A DNA stretch of 64,000 bases from Bubalus kerabau (Eukaryota; Chordata; Mammalia; Artiodactyla; Bovidae): NCBI RefSeq assembly GCF_029407905.1, contig NW_026577930.1:1054001-1118000 (forward strand), in the 5' to 3' direction. The notes beneath the pieces are model-generated. The model was given only the letters and a program-made list of their open reading frames with translations, was not told where the DNA came from and did no database searches. The position numbers and the translations under genes were made by a program. Each line of letters starts with the position of its first letter. Within the stretch, counting starts at the first letter, position 1. Positions 44,029 through 56,597 of this stretch are shown in pieces.

Positions 44029-45212
44029 TAGAAAAGGCAGAGGAACCTGAGTTCAAATTGCCAACATTCGCTGGATCATTGAAAAAGTAAGAGAGTTCCA
44101 GAAAAGCATCTACTTCTGCTTTATTGACTATGCCAAAGCCTTTGACTGTGTGGATCACAATAAACTGTGGAAAATTCTGAAAGAGAAGGGAATACCAGAC
44201 CACCTGACCTGCCTCTTAAGAAACCTGTATGCAGGTCAGGAAGCAACAGTTAGAACTGGACATGGAACAACAGACTGGTTCCAAATAGGAAAAGGAGTAC
44301 ATCAAGGCTGTATATTGTCACCCTGCTTATTTAACTTATATGCAGAGCACATCATGAGAAACACTGGGCTGGATGAAGCACAAGCTGGAATCTAGATTGC
44401 CAGGAGAGGTATCAATAACCTCAGATATGCAGATGACACCACCCTTATGGCAGAAAATGAAGAAGAACTAAAGAGCCTCTTGATGAAAGTGAAAGAGGAG
44501 ACTGAAAAAGTTGGCTTAAAGCTCAACATTCAGAAAACGAAGATCATGGCATCTGGCCCCATCACTTCATGGCAAATAGATGGGGAAACTGTGGAGACAG
44601 TGGCTGACTTTATTGTTTTAGGCTCCAAAATCACTGCAGATGGCAACTGCAGTCATGAGATTAAAAGACACTTACTCCTTGGAAGGAAAGTTATGACCAA
44701 CTTAGACAGCATATTAAAAAGCAGAGACATTACTTTGTCAACCAAGGTCCGTCTAGTCAAAGCTATGGTTTTTCCAGTGGTCATGTATGGATGTGAGAGT
44801 TGGACTATAAAGAACACTGAGTGCCGAAGAATTGATGCTTTTCAACTTTGATGTTGGAGAAGATTCTTGGGAGTCCCTTGGACCGCAAGGAAATCCAACC
44901 AGTCCATCTTAAAGGAGATCAGTCCTGAATGTTCAATGGAAAGACTGATGTTGAAGCTGAAACTCCAATATTTTGGCCACCTGATGCAAAGAGCTGACTC
45001 ATTTGAAAAGACCCTAATGTTGGGAAAGACTGAAGGCAGAAGGAGGAGGGGATGACAGAGGGTAAGATGGTTAGATGGCATCACCGACTCAATGGACATG
45101 AGTTTGGGTAAACTCTGGGAGTTGGTGATGGACAGGAAGGCCTCACATGCTGTGGTTCATGGGGTCGCAAAGAGTTGGACACGACTCAGCAACTGAACTG
45201 AACTGAACTGAA
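44029..45212 (+). mobile_element. BovB LINE, 5'-truncated, within another BovB
   Basis: It begins AGAAAAGGCAGAGGAACC, inside the RT domain. Frame 44150-44395 has YAGQEATVRTGHGTTDWFQI and LSPCLFNLYAEHIMRN, ending at TAG 44393-44395 where the family reads on. The YADD box (AGATATGCAGATGAC, 44423-44437) follows. Frame 44447-44851 holds the connecting and C-terminal part, and 44867-45055 the end. It finishes with repeated AACTG units at 45212. Inactive. Confidence 0.93.
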
Positions 45213-45705
45213 TGAAGCCAGATGCCATGATCTTAGTTTTTTTTAATATTTAGTCTTAAGCCTTAACCTTAAGTCTTAAGCTTTCATTCTCCTCCTTCAC
45301 TCTCATCAAGAGGCTGTTTAGTTCATCTTCATTTTGTGCCATTAGAGTGGTATCATATGCATATGTGAGGCTGTTGTTTCTCCTGCTTGTCTTGCTTCCA
45401 GCTTGTAACTCATCCAGCCCAGCATTTCTCATGATGTGCTCAGTGTATAGATTAAACAAACATGGTGACAGTATGACACCCTGTCATATTCCTTTCTCAG
45501 TCTTGAGCCAATCACTTGTTCCATACAGGGTCCTAGCTGTTGCTTCCTGACCTGCATGCAGGTTTCTCAGGAGACAGGTAAGATGGTCTGGTATTCCCAT
45601 CTCTTTATGAGCTTTCCACAGTTTATTATGGTCCACACAGTCAAAGGCTTTGGCGTAGCTGTTGAAACCCAGATAGATGTTTTTCTGGAATTCCCTAGTT
45701 TTCAC
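45213..45705 (-). mobile_element. BovB LINE, right half of an interrupted copy
   Basis: It resumes GCCAGATGCCATGATCTTAG, which is where 43797 stopped, and continues through the RT box. Here that box reads LTYAYD instead of LRYADD. It ends near the finger region at 45705. Confidence 0.85.
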
Positions 45706-46038
45706 ATAATCAAGGCCAGTATGATATGAAAGTAATTGACAAATATATGTAACTCAATCCAATGTTCAACAAATATGCATTGAAAAAACACTTATCCATT
45801 TTGTGTTCTCATGGAGGTTAAGATATGATACTGACCAGCTTTTCAGGACATTTTTTTTGTCTTTGGTGGGCACAAAAATATTATATGAAGAATTCTTTAA
45901 ACATTTTTATATCTGGACAAAAATAGTTTTAATAATACAGCTATCTCCCAAGGTCATGTTGTGCCTCAAATGACTTCATTTGTGTAAAGATTTGAATGAA
46001 AAGTATGCTTACATTATTTTATATTATTTTTCATCATC
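45706..46038. other. AT-rich spacer
   Basis: No feature recognised. Confidence 0.3.
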
Positions 46039-46517
46039 AGTTCAGTTCAGTTCAGTTGCTCAATTGTGTCCAAATCTTTGCAACCCCATGGACTGCAGCA
46101 CGCCAGGCTTCCCTGTCCATCACCAACTCCCAGAGCTTGCTCAGACTTACGTCCATCTAGTCAGTGATGCCATCCAACCATCTCATCCTCTGTTGTCCCC
46201 TTCTCCTGCCTTCAATCTTTCCCAGCATCAAGGTCTTTTCTAATGAGTCAGCTCTTTGTATCAGGTGACCAAAGTATTAGAGCTTCAGCTTCAGCATCAG
46301 TCCTTCCAATGAATATTCAGACTGATTTCCTTTAGTGAGAATTGACTGGTTTGATCTCCTTGCAGTCCAAGGGACTCTCAAGTCTTCTCCAACACCACAG
46401 TTCAAAAGCATCAATTCTTCAGAGCTCAGCTTTTTTTATGGTCCAACTCACATCCATATATGACTACTGGACAAACCATAGCTTTGACTAGATGGATCTG
46501 TGTTGGCAAAGTAATGC
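46039..46517 (-). mobile_element. BovB LINE 3' part
   Basis: AGTTCAGTTCAGTTCAGTTGC tail through TGTGTTGGCAAAGTAATGC. Confidence 0.9.
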
Positions 46518-47707
46518 ATGGTGAATATTTTAAAAATGTGGACTTATGTTTATTATAGAAAATAATTTTGAACCTTATATATTTTGCAGTTCTTTAATGT
46601 GATTTCTAAACTTTTGAATTTTAAGATTCTTGAGAATATTTTAATCAATCATAGCAGAGAAGATTGACAAAACCATAAAATGGTTTTATCTATAGCTAGA
46701 ATTATTCTCTAAAGTGGAAGACTCATCAAAAATATGCTGATGTCTTAGTATTACTTATCATTTTTACTACACAGGGCTATTTGCATTGAGCAGAGAGCAG
46801 AATCCTTTTCAAATCAACCTCTTAAATTTACTGCATAGAAATACTTACAGGAGACAAAATACCATAATACTGTCCAACTAGTTCTTTGTATTATTAGATA
46901 TTAGAAATACATTCCTTTTTTTCCCTTCTGGCCTAGTATCCAAGTTTTGCTGTAATTATATTAGTTTTGTTTTGCATTTTGCCTATCTGCAGTTTACTTA
47001 GAACTATATGTTTTAAGGTATAGAGCCAAAATTCATATTTCGTACTTTCTTGGATGTATCGTTTAATTCTTCTTTAAGGTCTCACTCAGTTCTACATCTC
47101 ACTGGTTTTGTTCATAAGTGGCAAATGCTTACTTTGAACATTTTGTCTGAGGGCACAGATTCCAGTTATTGTTTTTAGCTATAGTTAGATGAAGCTACTT
47201 AGCAATATTTTAAGGGCAGATAAGGAGGCACTAGTGGTAAAGAACACTTATATACATTATACTTAGACAATGTTACATGTCAATTATATTTCAGTCAGAA
47301 AACCAAGCCTGAATATTATTTATGTGTGATTTTTAATACCACATGGTAATCATACACATAAATTTTTCCTCTGATTTATTTAAAATATATATACACATAC
47401 ATAAATGGCTATTTTGAACCACCTTTGTATTCTTATCCTAATCATTATTCATTCATACTGTCTGTATTTAGTGTGTGCCTAAAATGTGGCAGGCATTTTC
47501 CAAGAAGGTGGAGATTCAGAACTAAACAAAACATGTCAGATCCTTGCCCTAAAGGTATATAGTTATTTTGTCCGTGTCTTCTCTTTTCTAATACTTTATT
47601 TCTTACCTGGGTATTGATATTAATAAATTATATACTGATTTGAATTTTATTGTCAATGTTATCCTGACATGGGCTTCCCTGATGTCAAAACAATATTTTT
47701 AAGCATT
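46518..47707. other. AT-rich gene-free stretch
   Basis: No gene or clear repeat recognised. Confidence 0.3.
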
Positions 47708-47920
47708 ACCTTAATTACTTCCCTGGTAGCTCAGTTGGTAAAGAATCCGCCTGCAGTGCAGGAGACCCCTGTTCAATCCCTGAGTCGGGAAGATCCCCTG
47801 GAGAAGGGAACGGCTACCCACTCCAATATTCTGGCCTGGAGAATTCCATGGACTATACAGTCCATGGAGTTGAAGAGTCAGACATGACTGAGCAACTTTC
47901 ACTTTCGCCTTAATTACTGC
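47708..47920 (+). mobile_element. BovA2 SINE with target-site duplication
   Basis: ACTTCCCTGGTAGCTCAGTTGG through CATGACTGAGCAACTTTCACTTTC. Flanked by CCTTAATTAC on both sides. Confidence 0.85.
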
Positions 47921-48019
47921 CCTGGAAATTTTTAAATAGCATTGGGACTAACTTCTTGATTTGAAATCATTACAAAACCATCTGTGCCTCTTAATTTTTA
48001 GTGAGATATGTTAGCAATA

Positions 48020-48475
48020 TTTTAAAATTAATTTTCATTCAATAATTGCCTGGTTTAGATTTTCCATCTCTTCTGGAGTTAATTTTGATAATCAATGTTA
48101 CTTATTTAATTAGATTTTTTAAAAAACTATACAAATGATTCTATGATTTTGATGTATATATGTTTTATTTTCTATCTTTTTTCCTTTCCTCATTTCTCAT
48201 TTTGCTATCATAGCATTTTATCCTTTTTCATATATTAATCTAGTGTCATTATAGTATTATTAAAATGTATATAACTAGTTTAGGATTTTGAATAATATTA
48301 TTGATTAATCCTTTAAAATTTTTCTTTTTCAATGGATTATTTTTTAAAGCATAACATGGAAAAATGTAACAACTTAAAAAATATTCATTCTTATTTAGGG
48401 ATATATGAGTCAAAGAGCATAAATTGTTTCTCAGTTAAAATAGCTTTATAATATCATTATCTATTTTTTATACTT
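48020..48475 (-). mobile_element. Probable old L1 ORF2, reverse strand
   Basis: GGTTTAGATTTTCCATCTCTTCTGG and the T-rich run to about 48300 have the wording of reverse L1 ORF2. Strongly decayed, so this is a tentative call; it may continue after the younger L1 at 48476. Confidence 0.4.
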
Positions 48476-48727
48476 TAATTTTTTTAATTAGAGGATAATA
48501 CATTACAATATTGTTACGATTTTTGCCATACATCAACATGAATCTGCATTAGGTGTACATATATCCCCTCCCTGTTGAACTCCTTTGCACCTCTCTCCCC
48601 ATCCCACCCCTCTAGCTTGTCACAGAGCACCGGCTTTGAGTTCCCTGCATCATACATCAAACTCCCACTGGCTGTCTGTTTTATATATGGTGATGTATAT
48701 GTTTCAGTGCTATTCTCTCATATCTTT
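48476..48727 (-). mobile_element. Ruminant L1 3' end, reverse strand
   Basis: TTTTTTTAATTAGAGGATAATAC...GCCATACATCAACATGAATCTGC...AGCTTGTCACAGAGCACCGGC...TATATGTTTCAGTGCTATTCTC. Confidence 0.85.
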
Positions 48728-49020
48728 TTTTAAAACATGTGTATCCTTACTCATGATTGGTTTAGTCTTTAAGAGCTTTATAGCAGTGCTTTCTTTGTAA
48801 TTTAAAAATATTTTGAGACTTCAGATTTTCTTTCCTCTTTAATTTTAAATATTAACACCATGGTGGCCAGAAAAATATGGCTCTTTCTTTTTTTACTTTC
48901 TTAAATGTATTGTGACTTTCCTTGTGGTCTAATATATGCTCAATTTTAGTAGTTGCCTCATCTTTACATAAAGTTTTGTGTTATCAGGTTATAGAGAATA
49001 CTATATGGCCATAGCAGATA
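48728..49020 (-). mobile_element. Probable old L1 ORF2, reverse strand, continued
   Basis: ATGGTGGCCAGAAAAATATGG...TTGTGACTTTCCTTGTGGTCTAATATATGC resembles reverse L1 ORF2. Confidence 0.45.
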
Positions 49021-51350
49021 GTAGTAGTTCCCTGCCCATATCTCTCAGGCTCTATCATTTTCAGGGTGTGCCTTTGAACTTCCAGCTGCCATTTTCTGTA
49101 TCCCTCTGCCACAAGGCTGTTTTTGAACTCTTGGTAAGCAATTCTGTTCCCATGTAGCAGGTCAGAAGTTCTGGTGAGTTAATACATGCCCTGCAATTCC
49201 CAATCCATGATTGCTGTGATATGTTATATAAATAGCCTACTTGCCTCCCCAATTGGGTGTGAAAATGTGGTCATATTTTATGCTGTTTCTCAGAGTTTTC
49301 CCCTATGATTATCTGTGGTAGGTAGTTTAATTATGCACCTCTGCTGGCCACTTTTCCTCACCTAAATAGTTTCTCTCTTCCTTACTTGTGTAGGTCTTCC
49401 CTAATAAACATATTTCATTGGTATTCTTATCTTACGATCTGCTTCTGGAGGAATTCAAAATAAGGAAATACCAATGCTAATGTTATTGTCCCTGATAGAT
49501 TACATGGTTAACTGTTCAAAAAGATTATGTGACTTATCCGTTAAGTATTCGTGGTGGTTTAAAGTCAGTTTATCATTCATTGTTTCCCTTAATTTTGTTC
49601 TTGCAGTCTGTGTTTTATATTTTTGAACATTTTGTTTTTCAGTATCTAAATATTAATCACAAAGTTTTATTATTGATATGGACCATATTCTTTATTATTG
49701 TAACATGCCTTTTTCTTCTTTAATAAGTCTCCCCCATTGTCTATAATTAATATCATGACACAAATTGTTTCATACTTTCACTTTTAAATCATTTTAGATA
49801 CATCTATTAGACACAGTATATATTTGTTACTGTTATTTTATCTGCTTAGTCTTTTACTTCTAGTGTGTAAACTGATCTTGTTTATAATTATTGATATACA
49901 AATATTTGATCTGAGATATTTTATGTTATTTTATATTCAGTGCTTCCTTTGTTTTCTCTCATCTGCTGTGGGAATTGTATGAGTGGGTTTCTTTGTTCTA
50001 GTGTTTAGCTTTATAACCTTAGATGACATGATGAATTCTGAAGGATGGAAAGAACCTCTCCTCTTTAGGCTGACAAGGGGTGAAAGACCTTCCGTGAAGA
50101 GAGATTAATATGTGCCCTTGCACAGGAGGCGAATGTTGTTCTAGAGAGAATGAGAGTAGGTATAGCCTTAATGAAACACTAATGCTTTCTCTTCTATCAT
50201 CTCTAAGTGGGGAAAAGAATTACTTAAAAGAAAAACACTGTAATGCGGTCCTTATAGTTCAGGCATTTAAAGTCTTCATGATTTGAAGTACCTTAAGATA
50301 TCAGATTTCCCAGTTTTCCAACCCTTTAAAACAGCACATTAAATTAGTTCAAATTCAAGTGACTGTCGTCCAGTTTTAATACATCTGTTAAAGCTTTCCT
50401 TTTTCATGATTCTTGCTTTCACTTTGGGATAGGGGTGTGGGTGTGGAGCATTAATAATCATTGACATGGTAGTTGTAAAGTTACTTGTCAGCAGTTTTCA
50501 AAAAAATTATAATAAAAATTATATAATTATATCTAATGCATAGTATTTGTGTGTGCTTGCATGCTAAGTCGCTTTAGTTGTGTTCGACTCTTTGGGACCC
50601 AGTGGACATAGTATTTACTGTGTGACAAACATTGGTCCATATTTTTTATGTAGTAATCATTGATTTCCTCATGAGTTAAATGTGGATTATACTGCATGCA
50701 ACTATGAGTTGTATATTAATACTACTATAAATGTACATCTGAAAAAATTGGCTAGTAGGAGTTTATATATCCTGTCCAGGGCTTCACATGCTTTGAGTAG
50801 TATAGCCATCAGTCGAATTCATAATTCATGATAGTTGGCTTCTGAACTCTTAACCACTCTTAACCATGTTACTACACATTCTCAGATAGGAGTCATCCTT
50901 TAAGAATGTATACCTGGAAAGATAAGAAATTTCACTCGTCTTCCCATTTGTTATACCTAAAACCTGGATAAGACAAATGAAAACAAAGAGCAGAAGTTTA
51001 TGAAAGGTAGCGAAAAGAAGGCAGATCCAGCTAGGAACACTGGGATTCAAGAAAAGACTCAAGAGTTGAGTCTTCTACTGTTATTTTTTTCACCTCTTCA
51101 TTCATGTCTCGAACTTGAGTACGGGAGAAGTTCTCAACCCTGAAAAGCAAACGTGTGTTGAAAAAGACCTAAAGAACAAGGAAAAGAATCAGATTAAGTC
51201 TGCTGTCTTTGACCAGGAGACTGCAAGGGCAATGTTTGTCAACCAGGAATAATATTGTTCCTCAGGGGATGTTTGGGAGTCTGAAGACATTTGTGGTGGT
51301 CACTTTCAGAGTGGGAGAGTTCTGGGTCAATGGAAAGAATCATTAAGCAG
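49021..51350. other. AT-rich gene-free stretch with a possible L1 remnant and a Bov-tA scrap
   Basis: 49600-49990 is T-rich and may be a decayed reverse L1 ORF2. 50552-50607 (GCATGCTAAGTCGCTTTAGTTGTGTTCGACTCTTTGGGACCC) is a short reverse Bov-tA piece. The rest is unassigned. Confidence 0.35.
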
Positions 51351-51354
51351 TCTA

Positions 51355-51880
51355 TAATAGAAATAGAAAAGGGTTTTATTCAAGCCAAACTGAGGACCAT
51401 AGCCCCAGTAGAGCCTCTCAGATAGCTCTGAGTATTCCAGAGAAGCATGATTTTCAGCACAGTTTTATATCTTGTCAGAACAAAGAACATCAAACACGAC
51501 AGGGGTACATTCTTTCAAGGTTTCAAAAAGACAGATCAACACATACACAGCAAGTCAGTATGGCCTTGGTGCTTGGGAATGAAGCCTTTCTCATTGAAAG
51601 AGTACTAACACTGACATCTCAGGAAGGGAGGCATTTAATCTTTATCTTTGAAACTGACGTGTTTTTTCTAAACTTCTGATCAGTGTACCCTTTTCTTTAA
51701 TGGTTAAAGCAGATAGGCAAAATATGCTTAATAGACCACAAAGCAGGGTGCATAACATTTTAAGTTAAATCATGTATAAGCCACAATGACCTGCCCATAC
51801 CTCAGTATGTGACTTTTCTCCCATCAACTGGCATCTAGTGTATGGAGGCAGGAATTTTGCTCAGCATTCTACAGTGCACA
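51355..51880 (-). repeat. LTR-like repeat, family not assigned
   Basis: TTTTATTCAAGCCAAACTGAGG...GCCTCTCAGATAGCTCTGAG...GCTTGGGAATGAAGCCTTTC...AAGCCACAATGACCTGCCC...GGAGGCAGGAATTTTGCTCAGC has the look of an ancient LTR read from its poly(A) side. I recognise the type as a common interspersed repeat but cannot name it. Confidence 0.4.
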
Positions 51881-52041
51881 GAGTAGCTTCCATGACAGTT
51901 GTCTGGCCTCAAAAGTGCCAGGGTTGAGAAATCTTGCTAAGCTGTCCAGTCAGTAAACTATGGCCCCTCCCTTGCCAAATGCAGCCCACTCTGTCTTTGT
52001 TGATAACACTTCACTGGAACTTTGCTTATGTGTAGTATATA

Positions 52042-53039
52042 TGACCTGCCTCTTGAGAAACCTGTAAGCAGGTCAGGAAGCAACAGTTAGAACTGGACAT
52101 GGAACAACAGACTGGTTCCAAATAGGAAAAGGAGTACGTCAAGGCTGTATACTGTCACCCTGCTTATTTAACTTATATGCAGAGTACATCATGAGAAATG
52201 CTGGGCTGGAAGAAGCACAAGCTGGAATCAAGATAGCCAGGAGAAATATCAATAACCTCAGACATGCAGATGATACCACCCTTATGGCAGAAAGTGAAGA
52301 GGAACTAAAAAGCCTCTTGATGAAAGTGAAAGTGGAGAGTGAAAACATTGGCTTAAAGCTCAACATTCAGAAAACGAAGATCATGGCATCTGGTCCCATC
52401 ACTTCATGGGAAATAGATGGGGAAACAGTGGAAACAATGTCAGACTTTCATTTTTTGGGCTCCAAAATCACTGCAGATAGTGACTGTAGCAATGAAATTA
52501 AAAGACGCTTACTCCTTGGAAGAAAATTTATGACCAACCTAGATAGCATATTCAAAAGCATAGACATTACTTTGCCAACAAAGGTCCGTCTAGTCAAGGC
52601 TATGGTTTTTCCAGTGGTCATGTATGGATGTGAGAGTTGGACTGTGAAGAAAGCTGAACGCAGAAGAATTGATGCTTTTGAACTGCGGTATTGGAGAAGA
52701 CTCTTGAGAGTCCCTTGGCCTGCAAGGAGATCCAACAAGTCCATTCTAAAGGAGATCAGTTCTGGGATTTCTTTGGAAGGACTGATGCTAAAGCTGAAAC
52801 TCCAATACTTTGGCCACCTCATGCAAAGAGTTGACTCACTGGAAAAGACTCTGATGCTGGGAGGGATTGGAGGCAGGAGGAGAAGGGGATGACAGAGAAT
52901 GAGATGGCTGGATGGCATCACTGTCTCGATGGACGTGAGTTTGAGTGAACTTCGGGAGTTGGTGATGGACAGGGAGGCCTGGCGTGCTGTGATTCATGGG
53001 GTCGCAAAGCGTCGGACATGACTGAGTGACTGAACTGAA
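52042..53039 (+). mobile_element. BovB LINE, 5'-truncated, with open frame
   Basis: Starts at GACCTGCCTCTTGAGAAACC in the RT domain and ends with the BovB 3' end at 53039. Frame 52191-52892 is open for 233 codons. Its catalytic box reads LRHADD, so the Tyr of YADD is lost; C-terminal boxes RRSNKSILKEISSGISLEG and YFGHLMQRVDSLEKTLMLGG are intact. The frame runs to within about 150 bases of the 3' end. Confidence 0.93.
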
Positions 53040-53929
53040 TATATAGCATGTGGGAATGGATAGGAGAGGCACATGTTATGGACACTTTTAATAGGGATTG
53101 TTTTTGTTCAAAGTAACAAGGAAAAGGATAGCTTTAAAGCAGAATCTTCTTAAAATATACAGAAGTCTGAAAAGAGGGCTATGCCTATACTTTGTTTTTT
53201 TGCTGCACTGTTTCCCTGGGATCTGGTGGTGGTGTTTCCCTGAGCAGCATACTCGGGGGGAAAGATATTTTGCTATAGGCCATGTGAGTTCTGTTATACT
53301 TCTCTTCTCAGCTTGAATTCTCTTTGAATTTGCAGATGTACTAATAAAGTATGCAAGAAATAGCAACAGACTAAAAGTGAATATTACCAAGGATAATATT
53401 CTGTTGGCAGGAAAATGAAATTGTATTTTAAAGTTATTATTTGCAATCGAATTTATTACTTCCTCATCATGCTTTTACTGTAATTTCTACATAAAATAAT
53501 AATTTCATAATACTTAACATATATATGAACTGGGTAACACACTGTAAAGTAAAAGACATTTGTACAGTTTTATAGCTATTCTCTCTTCAAGATACATATT
53601 GATTACCAAGGAGAAAATAGGAAAATAGTAACTCTACAGCAGAGAAACCTGACAGACACCACCTTAACCAAGTGATAAAGGCCAATATCATCAGTAATAA
53701 GAAATGTTGACATTATGAATCCCTTCATATGATGCACTGAGAACTCACTGTCACTTCCTTGGTATTCTTGTCAAAAAATGTATAACTGAAATTAATTATG
53801 AGGAAACATCACAAAAACCCAAATTGAGGACCATTCAGCAAAATAACTGGCTAGTTCTCTTAAAAAGTGTCAAGGTCATGACACTTCCTCAGGTTGGAAG
53901 ACATGACAACTAATTGCAGTATGCCATTC
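53040..53929. other. Gene-free stretch between two BovB copies
   Basis: AT-rich, short chance ORFs on both strands, no recognised repeat. Confidence 0.3.
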
Positions 53930-55805
53930 TGGATACAAATAGCTGAGACAAGAAGAGAAGCTATAGGCAAAGGAGAAAAGGAGATATATCTATTTGAATG
54001 CAATATTCCAAAGAATAGGAAGGAGCGATAAGAAAGACTTCCTCAGTGATCAATGCAAAGAAATAGAGGAAAACAACAGAATGGGAAAGACTAGAGATCT
54101 CTTCAAGAAAATTAGAGATACCAAGGGAACATTTCATGCAAAGATGGGCACAATAAGGGGCAGAAATGGTATGGACCTAACAGAAGCAGAAGATATTAAG
54201 AGGTGGCAAGAATACACAGAAGAACTATACGAAAAAGATCTTCATGACTCAGATAACCATGATGGTGTGATCACTCACCTAGAGCCAGACATCCTGGAAC
54301 GTGAAGTCAAGTGGGCCTTAGGAAGCCTCAATACAAAAAGCTAGTGGAGGCAATGGAATGCCAGTTGAGCTATTTCAAATCCTAAAAGATGATGCTGTGA
54401 AAGTGCTGCACTCGATATGCCAGCAAATTTGGAAAACTCAAGAGGTGGCCACAGGCCTGAAAAATGTCCATTTTCATTCCAATCCTAAAGAAAGGAAGTG
54501 CCAAAGAATGGTCAAAGTATCGCACAGTTGTACTTATGACACACGCTAGCAAAGTAATGGTCAAAATTCTCCAAGGCAGGCTTCAACAGTATTTGAACTA
54601 TGAACTTCCAGATGTTCGTTCAAGCTGGATTTAGAAAAGGCAGAGGAACCAGAGATCAAATTGCCAGCATCAGTTGGATCATCAAAAAAGCAAGAGAGTT
54701 CCAGAAAAACATCTACTTCTGCTTTATTGACTATGACAAAGCCTTTGACTGTGTGGATCACAATAAACTGTGGAAAATTCTTCAAGAGATGGGAATACCA
54801 GACTACCTCACCTGCTTCCTGAGAAATCTGTATGCAGGTCAAGTAGTAACAGTTAGAATTGGACATGGAACAGACTGGTTCCAAATCAAGAAAGGAATAC
54901 ATCAAGGCTGTATATCGTCACCCTGCTTATTTAACTTATATGCAGAGTACATCATGCGAAATGCCAGGCTGGATGAAGCACAAGCTGGAATCAAAATTGA
55001 CGGGAAATATCAATAACCTTAGATATGCAGATGACACCACCCTCATGGCAGAAAGTGAAGAAGAACTAAAGAGCCTCTTAATGAAAGTGAAAGAAGAGAG
55101 TGAAAAAGTTGGGTTAAAACTCAACATTCAGAAAACTAAGATCATGGCATCTGGTCCCATCACTTCATGGCAAATAGATGGGGAAACAATGGAAACAGTG
55201 AGAGACTATTTTTTGAGGGGAGGGGGGCTCCAAAATCACTGCAGATGGTGACTGCAGCCATGAAATTAAAAGATGCTTGCTCCTTGGAAGAAAAGCTATG
55301 GCCAACCTAGATGACGTATTAAAAAGTAGAGACATTAATTGCTGACAAAGGTTCATCTAGTCAAATCTTTGGTTTTTCCAGTAGTCATGTATGGATGTGA
55401 GTTGGACTATAAAGAAAGCTGAGTGCCGAAGATTTGATGCTTTTGAACGGTGGTGTTGGAGAAGACTTTTGAGAGTCTTTTGGACTGCAAGGATCTCCAA
55501 CCAGTCCATTCTAAAGCAAATCAGTCCTGAATATTCATTGGAAGGACTGATGCTGAAGCTGAAACTCCAATGTTTTGGCCACCTAATGCGAAGAACTGAC
55601 TCATTGGAAAAGACCCTTCTGCTGGGAAAGAGTGAAGGTTGGAGGAGAAGGGGATGACAGAGGATGAGATGGTTGGATGGCATCACCGACTCGATAGACA
55701 TGAGTTTGAGTAAGCTCCGGGAGTTGGTGATGGACAGGGATGCCTGGTGTGCTGCAGGCCATGGGGTTGCAAAGAGTTGGACACGACTGAGCGACTGAAC
55801 TGAAC
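53930..55805 (+). mobile_element. BovB LINE, longest copy, 5'-truncated
   Basis: About 1.9 kb of the roughly 3 kb element. It begins between the endonuclease and RT domains (AGCTGAGACAAGAAGAGAAGC). Frame 53994-54344 reads the linker (NAIFQRIGRSDKKDFLSDQC). Frame 54600-55016 covers the RT fingers and palm with FIDYDKAFDCVDHNKLWKIL. The YADD box lies in the next frame (54859-55251, NNLRYADDTTLMAESEEEL). The end is in 55391-55657. At least four frame breaks; a run of G at 55217-55228 is one of them. Ends with the CTGAACTGAAC tail. Confidence 0.95.
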
Positions 55806-56457
55806 TTCTGCATTCAGTTTTGGAACAGTAAAAGGACATTATTGTGATAATTCGTAATATTTGATTAAGTATTAGTATAAGTATTTTGTAGATTAGCTAG
55901 TAGTGTTCTATCAGTGATAATTTCCTGGTTCTTATGTACTATGATTTTATAGGGTGATAATTGGGGTGAGGAGTTGTATGAAGGTAAAGGAACTGGATAC
56001 TATTTTTGCAGTGTCTTTTGGTTATATATATGGATTTTTGCTCCACCAGGCCTAGCACAAATTAGCAGCTCCAGAAAAGCTCAAATTTATAAATATTCAT
56101 CCATTAGTTTAATATTAAATTTTATTTGTCTATACTTTCTTTTAACTGTTTGTTTCCTGAAACTAGATCTTATGTTCATCTCCAGAGAAGCCAATTATTT
56201 TCTCTTTTTATGTAGAAGCCTGCAAAATTCCAGTGCTCAAATGTGTCCACATTTATTTTCAAAGACTAATGAAACCTTACATCTTCTACTGGAAGACATT
56301 GCATTAGTAGCCTCTCTAGAACAGTAAGAAAATCACTATTGGTACAGATAACACGAGCAGAATCCTAAGGGCCTGATTTGAAATGTTAGCATATAATTTA
56401 TATTTAGCATTAAATTTGTGAACCTGTGTTAATAACTTAAATATACATTTATATGTG
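55806..56457. other. AT-rich spacer
   Basis: No repeat recognised; the 117-codon ORF at 55974-56327 shows no domain. Confidence 0.3.
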
Positions 56458-56597
56458 GTTGGATGGCATCATCAACTCAATGGACATGAATTTGAGCAAA
56501 CTCCAAGAGATAGTGAAGGACAGGGAAGCCTGGTATACTGCAGTTCATGGGGTCTAAAAGAGTAGGACATGACTCAGCAACTGAACAACAACAATTT
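56458..56597 (+). mobile_element. BovB/Bov-tA 3' end
   Basis: GGTTGGATGGCATCATCAACTCAATGG...AGTAGGACATGACTCAGCAACTGAACAACAAC. Confidence 0.85.
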
